Source of the DNA: Pseudomonadota bacterium
GTDB taxonomy: Bacteria > Pseudomonadota > Gammaproteobacteria > Burkholderiales > Burkholderiaceae_E
Reading direction: 5' to 3'
Assembly (NCBI GenBank): GCA_023389055.1
Contig: JAEWFA010000006.1
Coordinates: forward strand, 1 to 64,000
Length of the DNA stretch: 64,000 bases
Shown: positions 1 through 8,599 of the stretch, in pieces
How the letters are laid out: every line of letters starts with the position of its first letter
Numbering within the stretch: the first letter of the stretch is position 1
The notes under the pieces: model-generated
Databases searched by the model: none
What the model was told of the DNA's origin: nothing
Seen by the model: the letters and a program-made list of their open reading frames with translations, nothing else
Program-made: the position numbers and the translations under genes

Positions 1-2
1 AC

Positions 3-341
3 GGACGACTGCGCAGTTTCGTGCTGATGCTCGTCGTCACCGCGGTGGCGCTCGTCGCCGGCCAGGCCAGCGGCGACTTCGCATGGCCGCAGGACCGCAC
101 CGGATGGCTCGCACTCGCGCTGCTCACGCTGCTCTATTCGTCGGCGATCACCGCCTTGTTCGTGCTGCTGCCCAGGCTGGGGGCGGTGAACAACGCGGCG
201 ATCATGAACTTCGAGCCGATCGCCGCGCTGCTGCTCGCATGGATCGTGCTCGACCAGGCGATGGCGCCGCTGCAGTTGCTCGGCGCCGGGGTCGTCGTCT
301 GCGCGATCATCCTGCTCGTCACGATACGATCGGCGCCGTGA
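3..341 (+). CDS. EamA/DMT-family transporter, C-terminal part (5' end outside window)
   Basis: The frame is open from the first bases, so the gene starts before the window and only about the last 112 residues are present. They hold four hydrophobic segments; the stretch around NNAAIMNFEPIAALLLAW, followed by a further helix, is typical of the second EamA repeat of drug/metabolite exporters, including the conserved E and P before a membrane helix. The protein is expected in the inner membrane; the substrate cannot be told. Its TGA stop overlaps the GTG start of the next gene by four bases (338-341), which suggests co-translation with an amino-acid enzyme and hints at export of a related metabolite (inference). 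Confidence 0.85.
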   Translation, partial: GRLRSFVLMLVVTAVALVAGQASGDFAWPQDRTGWLALALLTLLYSSAITALFVLLPRLGAVNNAAIMNFEPIAALLLAWIVLDQAMAPLQLLGAGVVVCAIILLVTIRSAP

Positions 342-1267
342 GCGTTTCGAGCTTCGATCGTCGCGGCACCGAGCGCGCGTTGCCCTGGGACGCGCTCGTC
401 GAGGCGCTGCGCGCCATGCTCGCACGCAAGCGTGCCGGGCGCACCCGATCCCCCGAGCGCATCGCGATGCCGTTGCCCGGCGGCGTGCTGCTGGCAATGC
501 CGTCGACCGACGGCGAGTTCGCCTGCACCAAGCTCGCGACGCTGCACGACGGAAATCCGGCGCGCGGCCTGCCGACACTGATCGGCGAGGCGATCCTGGT
601 CCGCGCCGATACCGGTGAACCGCTCGCGCGCTTCGACGCGGCGACGATCACCGCGCGACGAACCGCTGCGTTGTCGGCGCTCGCCGCGCTCGTGCTCGCC
701 GGCAAGCGGCGCGAGCGTCTGCTGGTCTTCGGTTCCGGCGTGCAGGCGCGCGCGCACGTCGAGGCCTTGCGCAGCGTGATGCCGTTGCGCGAAGCGACGA
801 TCCACTCGCGCAACCCGCAGCACGCGCGCGCGCTCGCCCAGGCGATCGACGACAGCGGGCTGCCCTGCCGCGCCGCCGAATTCACGCCGTCGATCGCCGA
901 CTTCGACCTCGTCGTCACCGCAACTTCGAGCCGGGAGCCGCTGTTCGAGGACGATTTGCGCTTCGACGGTTTCGTCGCCGCGATCGGCGCGTATCGGCCC
1001 GGGATGTGCGAGTTGCCCGCGGCGCTGCTGCACCGCGCCGCAGCGATTCTCGTCGACGACCTCGAGGCCGCGCGCAGCGAAGCGGGCGACCTGATCCGCG
1101 GCGGCGTCGACTGGACGCGCGTGACTCCGATCGAGTTCGTCGCTGCCGGCGAAACCCCGCCGCCGAGCCGCGGCCCGGTTCTCTTCAAGAGCGTCGGACA
1201 CGCGCTGTGGGATCTCGCCGCATGCCGCCTCGCGTGGACGAGACTTCAGCAGGAGAACGCGCAATGA
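338..1267 (+). CDS. Ornithine cyclodeaminase / delta-1-pyrroline-2-carboxylate reductase family protein
   Basis: A 309-residue protein of the ornithine cyclodeaminase/mu-crystallin family, which uses NAD(P) to reduce cyclic imino acids or cyclise ornithine. A conserved Lys (about 65) sits in CTKLATLHDGNPARGLPT, an Arg pair lies at about 107-108 in TITARRTAALSALA, and the Rossmann loop FGSGVQARAH starts near residue 131. The G-x-G-x-Q pattern is diagnostic of the family. Bacterial members with this short N-terminus are more often delta-1-pyrroline-2-carboxylate reductases of proline/hydroxyproline catabolism than true cyclodeaminases, so I do not give a symbol. GTG at 338 is chosen because it overlaps the upstream stop (GTGA) and begins where family similarity begins. 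Its own stop overlaps the next ATG (1264-1267). Confidence 0.85.
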   Translation: MSVSSFDRRGTERALPWDALVEALRAMLARKRAGRTRSPERIAMPLPGGVLLAMPSTDGEFACTKLATLHDGNPARGLPTLIGEAILVRADTGEPLARFDAATITARRTAALSALAALVLAGKRRERLLVFGSGVQARAHVEALRSVMPLREATIHSRNPQHARALAQAIDDSGLPCRAAEFTPSIADFDLVVTATSSREPLFEDDLRFDGFVAAIGAYRPGMCELPAALLHRAAAILVDDLEAARSEAGDLIRGGVDWTRVTPIEFVAAGETPPPSRGPVLFKSVGHALWDLAACRLAWTRLQQENAQ

Positions 1268-2163
1268 ATCCGACGCCGCACAGGGATTTCGGATCCGTTC
1301 GCGTGTTCTTCGGCGAGAAGAACGGCAAGTACCCCGACGGCAACCAGGTGCTGGTACGCGGACGCGACACGCTCGCCGCCTTCGACACGCCGCTGGTAGC
1401 CAACCGGATCGGCGAGGAGCTCGAATCGGCCGAAGTCGTCGTGCTCGGCCACGTGCACGAGGACCACGTGGCCGGACTGCACAGGCTGCCGAACGCGCGG
1501 CTGTACGCCCACGAGCTCGACGTCGAGGCGGCGCGCAGCTGGGACGGACTGGCCGCGCATTACGGGCTGTCGGCGTCGGCGAAGGACGCGATGCTCGCGA
1601 AGATCCGCCGCGAGTTCCACTACGTCGAACGTCCCGACGCGGTCGCATACCGCGACGGCGAGACCTGGGAACTGGGCGGCGCACGCGTGCGCGCCGTGCA
1701 CATGCCGGGGCACACGGCCGGTCATTGCGTGCTCGTCGTCGAGCCCGAAGGCGTTGCCTTCATCGGCGACATCGACCTGAGCGGCTTCGGCCCGTACTAC
1801 GGCGATGCGAGCTCGGATCTCGGCGCCTTTCGCGCCACGCTCGCGCGCCTGCCCGAGATCGAAGCGAAGGTCTGGATCACCTCGCATCATCGCGGCGCCT
1901 GCACCGATCGCACCGCATTCCTCGACGCACTGCGCGCCTACGCCGCCAGGATCGACGAACGAAGCGAGCGCCTGCTCGACATGCTGCGCGAACGACCGCG
2001 CACACTGGAGGAGCTCGCGCAGGCGCGGCTGCTCTACCCGCAGGACTACGATGAGGCGTGGATCCTCGACGCGGAGCGCCGCACGATCGCGCAGCACCTG
2101 GACGAACTGCACGCGCAGCAGCGCGTGGACGTCGACGACGAAGGCCGGCATCACGCGCGTTGA
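1264..2163 (+). CDS. Metallo-beta-lactamase-fold hydrolase
   Basis: A 299-residue MBL-fold protein. The metal-binding motif HVHEDH lies at residues 63-68, followed by GHTAGHC (about 156-162), the bridging Asp in GDID, and a late His pair in WITSHHRG, so the complete set of dinuclear zinc ligands is present. The C-terminal third is helical and charged, as in the glyoxalase II-like/LACTB2-like branch with a winged-helix-like tail. The substrate is unknown: thioester, lactone or phosphodiester hydrolysis are all possible. It is the third gene of a coupled unit with the transporter and the cyclodeaminase-like reductase (ATGA overlap at 1264-1267). Its last 13 bases overlap the convergent glycosyltransferase gene. 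Confidence 0.85.
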   Translation: MNPTPHRDFGSVRVFFGEKNGKYPDGNQVLVRGRDTLAAFDTPLVANRIGEELESAEVVVLGHVHEDHVAGLHRLPNARLYAHELDVEAARSWDGLAAHYGLSASAKDAMLAKIRREFHYVERPDAVAYRDGETWELGGARVRAVHMPGHTAGHCVLVVEPEGVAFIGDIDLSGFGPYYGDASSDLGAFRATLARLPEIEAKVWITSHHRGACTDRTAFLDALRAYAARIDERSERLLDMLRERPRTLEELAQARLLYPQDYDEAWILDAERRTIAQHLDELHAQQRVDVDDEGRHHAR

Positions 2164-3251
2164 GCGCGCCGCGCCTCCAACACCTCGCGGTATACCGCGA
2201 GATTGCCCTCGACCATCGCGTCGATCGAGAAATGCTCGAGCACCCTTGCGCGCGCGGCGGCGCCCATCCGTTCGCGCAGCGCCGGGTCGTCGACGAGCCG
2301 GCGCAGCGCGTCGGCCAGTGCCGGAACGTCCGCCGGCGCGACGAGAAAGCCGGTCGTGCCGTCTTGCACCGCCTCGGGCATGCCGCCGGCGCGGCTCGCG
2401 ACGACGGGCACGCCGGCGGCCTGCGCCTGCAGCAGCGCGATGCCCAGTCCCTCGCGATCGGCCGGATGCGCGAGCACGTCGAGCCCGCCCATCCAGCGCG
2501 GCAGGTCGTCGCGAAAACCCACGAAGCGCACGATCGAAGCGAGCCCGTCGCGAGAGGCGCGCGCCTCGAGTTCGGCGCGCAACGGTCCCTGCCCGAACAG
2601 CAGCACGCGCAGCTGCGGACGCTGCGGATGCAGCATCTTCAATGCCGCGAACAGATGGCGATGTCCCTTGCGACGGATCAGCTGCGCCACGACGCCGATG
2701 ACGATCGCATCGTCGTCGAGACCGAATTCGCGGCGAAACGCCGCGCGGTCGACCGGCTGCAGCCATGGGCTCGCATCGACGGCACTGCGCACGCAGCGAA
2801 TGCGCTGCGCCGGCACGCCCTCGTCGAGCAACACGTCGTGGATGCCTGCAGAAATGGCAACCACCCGGTCGAAGAGTCGGTACTTCGCCGCCGCGACCCA
2901 TGCACGCTCGCGATTGTCGACGCGGCGCGACAGCACGCTGGGCACGCCGGCGAGCCGCGCCGCCACCCCTCCCCAGACGTCGACGCCACGGCGACTGTGC
3001 AGATGCACGAGATCCGGCTTCGTGCCGCATATGCGAGCGCGCAACCGCGCGACGAAGGCGATGTCCAGGTCGCCGCGCAGCGTCGTCGGCAGGACTTCGG
3101 CGAATGGCGCAGCCTGCTCGGCCAGCGCGGCGCCGGGTGGGCAGACGAGGACGTTGGCAACGCCGCGCCGGGCGAGACCTTCGAGCAGGTAGACCACCTG
3201 TCGGGCTCCGCCGTAGTAGTGGCGCCCGCCCTCGACGTGCAGCACCTTCAT
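2151..3251 (-). CDS. Glycosyltransferase family 4 (GT-B fold)
   Basis: A 366-residue GT-B enzyme, last gene of the envelope glycan cluster. The N-terminal acceptor domain begins MKVLHVEGGRHYYGGARQV, a typical glycine-rich first loop. The C-terminal domain has the GT4 donor-site signature in EGLGIALLQAQAAGVPVVAS, with the E-x7-E-like motif modified, then GGMPEAVQDG. It transfers a nucleotide-activated sugar, probably onto lipid A-core or a lipid-linked glycan, on the cytoplasmic side of the inner membrane. The start at 3251 overlaps the stop of the upstream heptosyltransferase by four bases. The donor and acceptor sugars cannot be read from sequence. Confidence 0.88.
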   Translation of the reverse strand: MKVLHVEGGRHYYGGARQVVYLLEGLARRGVANVLVCPPGAALAEQAAPFAEVLPTTLRGDLDIAFVARLRARICGTKPDLVHLHSRRGVDVWGGVAARLAGVPSVLSRRVDNRERAWVAAAKYRLFDRVVAISAGIHDVLLDEGVPAQRIRCVRSAVDASPWLQPVDRAAFRREFGLDDDAIVIGVVAQLIRRKGHRHLFAALKMLHPQRPQLRVLLFGQGPLRAELEARASRDGLASIVRFVGFRDDLPRWMGGLDVLAHPADREGLGIALLQAQAAGVPVVASRAGGMPEAVQDGTTGFLVAPADVPALADALRRLVDDPALRERMGAAARARVLEHFSIDAMVEGNLAVYREVLEARRAQRA

Positions 3252-4285
3252 CGCGACGCCTCCGTCGACGGCGGCCCGAGCGCGAGGCCTACCTCGTGCG
3301 CCACGCGCTGCGCGCTGATCTCGCGCATGCAGTCGAAGCGGCCGCCGCAGGTCGGCGCGCGCTGGCACGGCGAGCACGCGAGACGACGCGAGACGACTCG
3401 CGCATTCGGGCGACCGGTGACGGTGTACGGACAGGTCGACCCGAACAGCGCGACGGTGGGCACGGCGAAGGCGATCCCCATGTGCGTCAACCCGGTGTCG
3501 ACGCCTACGACGAGCGCCGCGTCACGCACGATCGCTGCCGCCTGCGCCAGGTCGGTGCGCCCGGCGAGGTTCACGATTTCCGGCGCATCGCGCACCAGCG
3601 CGTCGGCGCCAGTACGATCGTCGGGACCGCCGAGCAGCACCGGCACGAGACCCGTCTGCGCGCGGACCCGTTTCGACAGCTCGCGCCAGGCGTCGTCGAA
3701 CCAGTGTTTCTGCGGGCGCGTCGTGAACGCGGCGAACACCGCATAGCCGCGCGGTTCCAGTTCGTTCTCGCGCAGCAGCGCGTCGGCCGAAGCAGCGGCG
3801 TCCGGGCGCACATGCAGTCTCGGCAGGAAGTCGCTGCAATCGAGTTCCAGATGGCGGGCCAGGTGCAGATACTCCGAGGAGATCCGATCGGGATCTCCGT
3901 CGCGCGCAACGACCTCGGTGACGAAGAGCGAACTACCTTCGCGTGCGCCGAGCCCGATGCGTCGCGGCGCACCGCTCAGCCAGGCGAGAAACGCGCTCTT
4001 GAACAGCCCGTGCAGGTCGAGCGCGAGATCGAACCGCCGCGCGCGCAAGTCGGCACGGAAGCGCCGGATCTCGCGCACGAGCGCGATCCAGCGGCCGCAA
4101 CGCAGCAACGAGCGCCAGCGCTTCTTCGGCCAGACGATGCACTCGTCGATGGCGGGATCGTGCCCGACGAGCGCATCGATTCCGGGCTCGACGACCCACG
4201 CGATGTAGGCGTCGGGCCAGGTGCGTCGCATCGCAGCGGCCAGCGGCGAGGTGAAGACGACGTCGCCGATCGCGGAGGTGCGCAC
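3248..4285 (-). CDS. Glycosyltransferase family 9 (heptosyltransferase-type), first of two
   Basis: A GT9 enzyme of about 345 residues. The N-terminus reads VRTSAIGDVVFTSPLAAA, the classic heptosyltransferase opening, and the C-terminal domain has the nucleotide-sugar site VVGVDTGLTHMGIAFAVPTV followed by LFGST. Such enzymes add L-glycero-D-manno-heptose, or related sugars, to the LPS inner core from the ADP-activated donor. The GTG at 4285 is the first standard start, but it cuts the first beta strand. A CTG at 4306, six residues earlier (PERILIV) and preceded by GGGGGAG about five bases upstream, would give the usual N-terminus. If that is used, the gene overlaps the upstream stop at 4299. 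Next gene overlaps by ATGA. Confidence 0.88.
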   Translation of the reverse strand: MRTSAIGDVVFTSPLAAAMRRTWPDAYIAWVVEPGIDALVGHDPAIDECIVWPKKRWRSLLRCGRWIALVREIRRFRADLRARRFDLALDLHGLFKSAFLAWLSGAPRRIGLGAREGSSLFVTEVVARDGDPDRISSEYLHLARHLELDCSDFLPRLHVRPDAAASADALLRENELEPRGYAVFAAFTTRPQKHWFDDAWRELSKRVRAQTGLVPVLLGGPDDRTGADALVRDAPEIVNLAGRTDLAQAAAIVRDAALVVGVDTGLTHMGIAFAVPTVALFGSTCPYTVTGRPNARVVSRRLACSPCQRAPTCGGRFDCMREISAQRVAHEVGLALGPPSTEASR

Positions 4286-4298
4286 GATCAGGATGCGT

Positions 4299-5342
4299 TC
4301 AGGCAGAGGAACTCCCCCGTTGGATCACGACAGCCGCTCGCATCGCGTCGACCCTGCGCAGCACTTCGTCCGGCGCGATCGCCTGCATCGATTCCGCCTC
4401 GATCGCCTCGATCTTCGGGTCGTGCCGCAGCGCTCGCGTCGCCCCGAACAGGCCGAGACTGGGCACGCCCACCGCGGCGGCAAGGTTCAGCGCGCCGGTG
4501 TCGTTTCCGATGCAAAGATCGCAGCGCTGCAATGCCGCGGCCGATTGCAGCACGGAAGCGCGACAGATCGCAATCGCGCCCGAGGTTCGGGGAAGGCCGC
4601 CGAGGATGCGCTCGGCCGCCTCCGCTTCGGCCGGACCGCCGAGCACGAGCACGCCCCAGCCGTCGTCGAGCAGTGCCTTCGCCAGCCTCGTGAAGTTGTC
4701 GACGCCCCAATCCTTCCTCGGCTCCGACGTGCCGATCACCAGCGCAACGCGCGGCAGCGGCAGCCCGGACAAGCGTCCGACGGCTTCGTCGAGCAGCGAG
4801 CGCGGCACTTCGATGCGCGGCAGCAGTTCGCCCGCGGCGAAGCCGTGCGCGCGCGCGAACTGCGTCGCCTCCGGATAGACCCAGTTGCCCTCGCCCCGAT
4901 GACGGCGAATGAAAGGGCCCGCATTCAGGCCGAAGCGCTGCGCGAGCGAAAAACCGAAGCCCGAGCGCCGCGGAATGCCGGCCAGCCACGCGAGCAGCGC
5001 GTAGCGGGTGCGCGACGAAAAGATGTAGGCGCGGTCGAAGCGACGCGCGCGAAGGATCGCGGCCGTTCGCAGGAACCCGCGCAGGCCCGCATCTCGTCCG
5101 CGCCGCGCTTCCCCGCGACGCGGGCGGTAATCGTACTCGATGATCTCGTCGATCGACGGCTCGGCGGCGAGCACGTCCGGGGCGCGGCACGACGGGCGCG
5201 CCATCAGCGTCACGCGCCCGCCGCGGCTCGTTGCGGCGATCGCCCGGAGGTAGGGGACGTGCCAGACCAGGTCCCCGATCCCGCTGCGATGATGCACGAC
5301 GAGCGTGCGCGGGCGAAGGTCCGTCGCCGCCTCAGGGTCCAC
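4299..5342 (-). CDS. Glycosyltransferase family 9 (heptosyltransferase-type), second of two
   Basis: A 347-residue GT9 protein, paralogous to the downstream gene. It has the N-terminal loop LVVHHRSGIGDLVWHVPYL and the C-terminal donor site CIGNDTGALNLAAAVGVPSLGLFGAT. The conserved Asp-Thr-Gly and the following Gly-Phe-Gly-x-Thr-type loop are intact. GTG at 5342 is chosen: it lies 11 bases inside the end of the O-antigen ligase gene and begins just before the first beta strand. Two GT9 enzymes beside an O-antigen ligase imply assembly of the LPS core oligosaccharide. Whether it is a WaaC-, WaaF- or WaaQ-type heptosyltransferase cannot be decided by eye. Confidence 0.85.
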   Translation of the reverse strand: MDPEAATDLRPRTLVVHHRSGIGDLVWHVPYLRAIAATSRGGRVTLMARPSCRAPDVLAAEPSIDEIIEYDYRPRRGEARRGRDAGLRGFLRTAAILRARRFDRAYIFSSRTRYALLAWLAGIPRRSGFGFSLAQRFGLNAGPFIRRHRGEGNWVYPEATQFARAHGFAAGELLPRIEVPRSLLDEAVGRLSGLPLPRVALVIGTSEPRKDWGVDNFTRLAKALLDDGWGVLVLGGPAEAEAAERILGGLPRTSGAIAICRASVLQSAAALQRCDLCIGNDTGALNLAAAVGVPSLGLFGATRALRHDPKIEAIEAESMQAIAPDEVLRRVDAMRAAVVIQRGSSSA

Positions 5343-6654
5343 GTCCGGCCTTCGCAATCGCCGTGCCGGTCGCGCGAAGCGCAACCCGATGGCGCAGCGC
5401 GCCCGCGGGAATCGACAGCAGCAGCGCGAGTGCCTTCGTTCCCGCGCTGGTTCCGAACAGCCCCTCGGTCATCGAGAACACGCAGGTGCCCACGACGACG
5501 AGCAGCCCGGCGGTCGCGAAGAAGAAGAGGTCGTGCTCGCCGATCCGACGCAGGAAGAACGAGGCCATCAGCAACCAGAAGGCAACGACGGCAAGCGCCG
5601 TCGGAACGCCGCCGAGCGCCAGGCTCGAGATCAACTCGTTGTGCAGGTTCGCCAGTCCGGCGAAGGTGGCGGGCATCCGTCCGCTCTCGACCGCCTGTCG
5701 GCGCGCTTCGTCGTAGTTCGCCAGCCCGACGCCGGTCAAGGGGCGTTCGGTCGCTACTTCCAGCCCCCACTTCCACATCTCGAGTCGCAACTCGGTGGAG
5801 CTGTCGATCGCGTCGCGGCCGCCGGCGCCGTCGAGGAAGGCCTCGACCTGCTCGACGGCGATGTCGATGCGGTGCTGCGCGGTGTCGGACAGCAGCATCG
5901 CCGCGACGACGAAGACGAGCATCGCGCCGAGCGCCGGAATGAAATGTCGCGACGCCAGCACGCGGCCCCGGTACGTGCGCAGAGCAGCCCACAACGTGAG
6001 GCCGAGCAGCACCGGCAACGCGAGCCAGCCGCCGCGCGTGCCCGTGAGGATCGACGCGTGGATGCCGGCGGCCGTTGCGGCCAGCCCGAGCGCGACTCGT
6101 GCCTTGTCGGGCCTGCCGGCGAACATCGGGCCGATGCACCCGGCGAATGCGATGAAGCCGAGCAGCAGCGAGAAGTTGCCGAACGGAACGGCGTTCCACT
6201 GATGGCGCCAGCCGAAAACGCGAACGCTGCCGTGCACCAGCACGTCGAACAGCGCGATGCCGAGCGCGGTGAACGAAGCGAGCACGACCGCCCGGAACAG
6301 CGCGCGCTCGCTCAACCCGGTGCGGCCGATCCACAGGAAGACGAGACCTCCGGTGACCAGCAGGTGCGACGGGCGATGCAGCCACGAGGGAGCCCAGCCG
6401 GTGAGCGCCATGTTCAACAGGTAAGCAGCCGGGATCAGCGCGCAACAGGCGAGATAGAACCGATCGAGCGAATCGAAGGCCGGACGACGCACGATCGCCA
6501 CGAGTCCGCGCAACGCAGCGAGCACCATCAGCCAGCCCGCCACGGTCGGCACCAGCATGTGCAGCGGGACGACGACGACGACGAAGGCCTCGGCGAGCCG
6601 ACGATCGAGCGCCTGCGCCGCCTGCGGCCGCTCGCCCGGAGCCACGACGATCAT
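5332..6654 (-). CDS. waaL: O-antigen ligase family membrane protein
   Basis: A 440-residue, mostly hydrophobic protein with about 10-12 predicted membrane helices. The Wzy_C/O-ligase signature is visible: LTGTRGGWLALPVL near the middle, and after a long periplasmic loop the TGVGLANYDEARR ... LHNELISSLALGGVP stretch, whose His is conserved in WaaL. It is expected to join undecaprenyl-linked O-antigen (or a single repeat) to lipid A-core on the periplasmic face. A polymerase of the Wzy type has the same fold and cannot be fully excluded. ATG at 6654 overlaps the upstream stop (ATGA 6651-6654). It is flanked by glycosyltransferases, which supports the LPS role. Confidence 0.82.
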   Translation of the reverse strand: MIVVAPGERPQAAQALDRRLAEAFVVVVVPLHMLVPTVAGWLMVLAALRGLVAIVRRPAFDSLDRFYLACCALIPAAYLLNMALTGWAPSWLHRPSHLLVTGGLVFLWIGRTGLSERALFRAVVLASFTALGIALFDVLVHGSVRVFGWRHQWNAVPFGNFSLLLGFIAFAGCIGPMFAGRPDKARVALGLAATAAGIHASILTGTRGGWLALPVLLGLTLWAALRTYRGRVLASRHFIPALGAMLVFVVAAMLLSDTAQHRIDIAVEQVEAFLDGAGGRDAIDSSTELRLEMWKWGLEVATERPLTGVGLANYDEARRQAVESGRMPATFAGLANLHNELISSLALGGVPTALAVVAFWLLMASFFLRRIGEHDLFFFATAGLLVVVGTCVFSMTEGLFGTSAGTKALALLLSIPAGALRHRVALRATGTAIAKAGRGP

Positions 6655-7688
6655 TGCAGCGCCACTCCGCATTGCTCGAAGGCTCTCCTCATGTCCCGCT
6701 CTTCGTCGGACGACTTGAATTTCAGCTGCGACCAGCCGAACGAAACGACTGGAACGCTGCCGGGGTAGATCTGGCGCGCGAAGAGCAATGCGCTCGAACG
6801 CACGCCGACGACGGCCGCATATCCGGTGCGCGCCAGGTGCAACTCGAGCGGACACGACGGCTCGATGACCCGGTAGTCAGGATGACGAAGCTCGTGCGAA
6901 GGGTCCTTCGGATGCGGCTTGTACTCGATCTCGTCGAAGCGCTGCGCAGCGAGCCAGTCGTGCACGCGCTGCGTGAGCGGCGGCAGATCGGCCGGCGCGA
7001 GCAGGCCTGCGCCGACCAGCGGCTGGCCGACGACGAGCGCGCGCCGCGGCGCCACGCCGCGGGCGTCGGCAAGTGCGAAGGATTCGACCAGCGGGCCGAG
7101 CGTGTGAACCTTCGCGGCCGGGTATTCGTGCGGCAGGCCGGCAACGACGTAGATGCGGTCGCAGAACGGCGCATCGGAGCCGATCCGGTCGCCCGAGAAG
7201 CACCAGTACGACAGCTCGGCGTCCACGAGGCGGCGCAAGCGGCGTACGCATTGCAGCGCGCGCCGTGCCGCCGATAGCGGATAGCGGCGGATGCTGATCA
7301 GCCCGTCCGGCAGGATCCGCGCATGCATCTCGCGCGCGCCCGTGCGCGCCGGCAGCGCGTGAAGGAAATAATTGATCGCCTCGGTGTCGAACACCGCGCT
7401 GTGCAGCAGCAGTCGTGCGCATCTTCCGACCCGAGCGGCGACCAGGTCGATGTTCTCCCGCAGGCGCCGATGACGTCCGAACGGCCCCGGCAACGGCTCC
7501 CAACGCGGCCACGGCAGGTACAGGCACGCGTCCCACTGCGAAGGATCGACGACGGCCTTCATTCCCGGCTTGTACCAGACGAGGATCTGCCGCGCACCCC
7601 GTTCGAAGTCGAGCGCGATGCGTCGCGCTGCCAGGTATTGCAGCGGAGACGCGACGAAGTAGACGGCGGCGGTACCGGAGTCCTGCAT
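6651..7688 (-). CDS. Sialyltransferase/polysialyltransferase-like glycosyltransferase (HP-motif type)
   Basis: A 345-residue soluble protein, not closely recognisable, with features of the bacterial sialyltransferase superfamily (GT38/GT52/GT80): a PDG motif at 127-129 in place of the D/E-D/E-G catalytic motif, EYKPHP with the HP motif at 259-260, and a late Ser pair in GVRSSALLF (298-299). The beginning AVYFVASPLQYLAARRIA matches the nucleotide-sugar-binding opening seen in the polysialyltransferase family. It probably transfers a nonulosonic or Kdo-like acid from a CMP-activated donor onto the surface glycan (inference). No CMP-sialic acid synthesis gene lies in the window. It is the first glycan gene in the operon, three bases after tcdA. 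Confidence 0.6.
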   Translation of the reverse strand: MQDSGTAAVYFVASPLQYLAARRIALDFERGARQILVWYKPGMKAVVDPSQWDACLYLPWPRWEPLPGPFGRHRRLRENIDLVAARVGRCARLLLHSAVFDTEAINYFLHALPARTGAREMHARILPDGLISIRRYPLSAARRALQCVRRLRRLVDAELSYWCFSGDRIGSDAPFCDRIYVVAGLPHEYPAAKVHTLGPLVESFALADARGVAPRRALVVGQPLVGAGLLAPADLPPLTQRVHDWLAAQRFDEIEYKPHPKDPSHELRHPDYRVIEPSCPLELHLARTGYAAVVGVRSSALLFARQIYPGSVPVVSFGWSQLKFKSSDEERDMRRAFEQCGVALQ

Positions 7689-7691
7689 GAA

Positions 7692-8585
7692 TCAGGCGAC
7701 GTGCGACTCCCCCACGAGCCGGGCGAGCGCCGACGAAGCGGCCGCCAGCCCCATCGCCGCGGTTACGGTGACGATCGACCCGTATCCGGCGCACGACAGC
7801 GCGAATCCCGCCGCCGGCTCGGGCCCGGCGCGTCGCTTCGCCGGCGAAGGCTCGTCGGAGAAGACCGACGTCACGCCGAACTTGGCGCCGGGGCGGCGCT
7901 CGAAGCCGTACTGGCGACGCAGCCGCGCGCGCACCGACGCAAGCAGCGCGTCGCCCGTCGTCTGCGCCAGATCGGCGCGACGCAGGCGCAACGGGTCGGT
8001 GCGCGCGCCCGCTGCGCCGCAGACGACGATCGCCTGGCGCCGCTGCACGGCCAGGGCGACGAGCGCCGCCTTCGCGCGCGGAGCGTCGATGGCGTCGACG
8101 ACGATGCAGTCGGCGGGAACCAGTTGCGCGACGTTCTCCGCAGTGACGAAGTCATCGACGACGCGAACCTCGCAGGCGGGTGCGATGTCGGCGATGCGCG
8201 CGCGCATGACGTCGATCTTCGCTGCGCCCAGCGTCGAATCGAGCGCGTGCACCTGCCGGTTCACGTTCGACTCGGCAACGTGGTCGGCGTCCACCAACGT
8301 GAGGGCGCCGACGCCCGAACGGGCGAGCGCCTCCGCCGCCCATGAACCGACCCCGCCGACGCCGATGACGCAAACGTGCGAACGAGCGAGCGCAGCGAGC
8401 GCGGCATCGCCGTACAGCCTTGCGACACCGCCGAAGCGGCGACGATCGTCGCGCGCGTGCAGCGCGACACTCGCGTCGATCGTCTTCAGCCGCGGCGCGC
8501 CGGGAACAGGCGTGTCGAGCAACGGCGTCGCCGACGGCGCCGTTTCGAACTGCGGCTCGCGGGCATCCAGCGTGGAGGAATCCAT
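7692..8585 (-). CDS. tcdA: tRNA threonylcarbamoyladenosine dehydratase (ThiF/MoeB-type E1-like)
   Basis: A 297-residue E1-like ATPase. RRFGG at 49-53 and the nucleotide loop VIGVGGVGSWAAEALARSG at about 73 onward match TcdA (CsdL), which uses ATP to cyclise t6A37 of tRNA to ct6A. The DADHVAESNVNRQ motif carries the acidic and Arg residues of the adenylation site, and the tail SVFSDEPSPAKRR is characteristic of TcdA rather than MoeB or ThiF. The N-terminus carries about 35 extra residues of low complexity. The gene sits between qor and the glycan cluster on the same strand with gaps of 14 and 3 bases, so it is probably co-transcribed with both. Confidence 0.88.
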   Translation of the reverse strand: MDSSTLDAREPQFETAPSATPLLDTPVPGAPRLKTIDASVALHARDDRRRFGGVARLYGDAALAALARSHVCVIGVGGVGSWAAEALARSGVGALTLVDADHVAESNVNRQVHALDSTLGAAKIDVMRARIADIAPACEVRVVDDFVTAENVAQLVPADCIVVDAIDAPRAKAALVALAVQRRQAIVVCGAAGARTDPLRLRRADLAQTTGDALLASVRARLRRQYGFERRPGAKFGVTSVFSDEPSPAKRRAGPEPAAGFALSCAGYGSIVTVTAAMGLAAASSALARLVGESHVA

Positions 8586-8599
8586 CGGGCGAACGGCGG

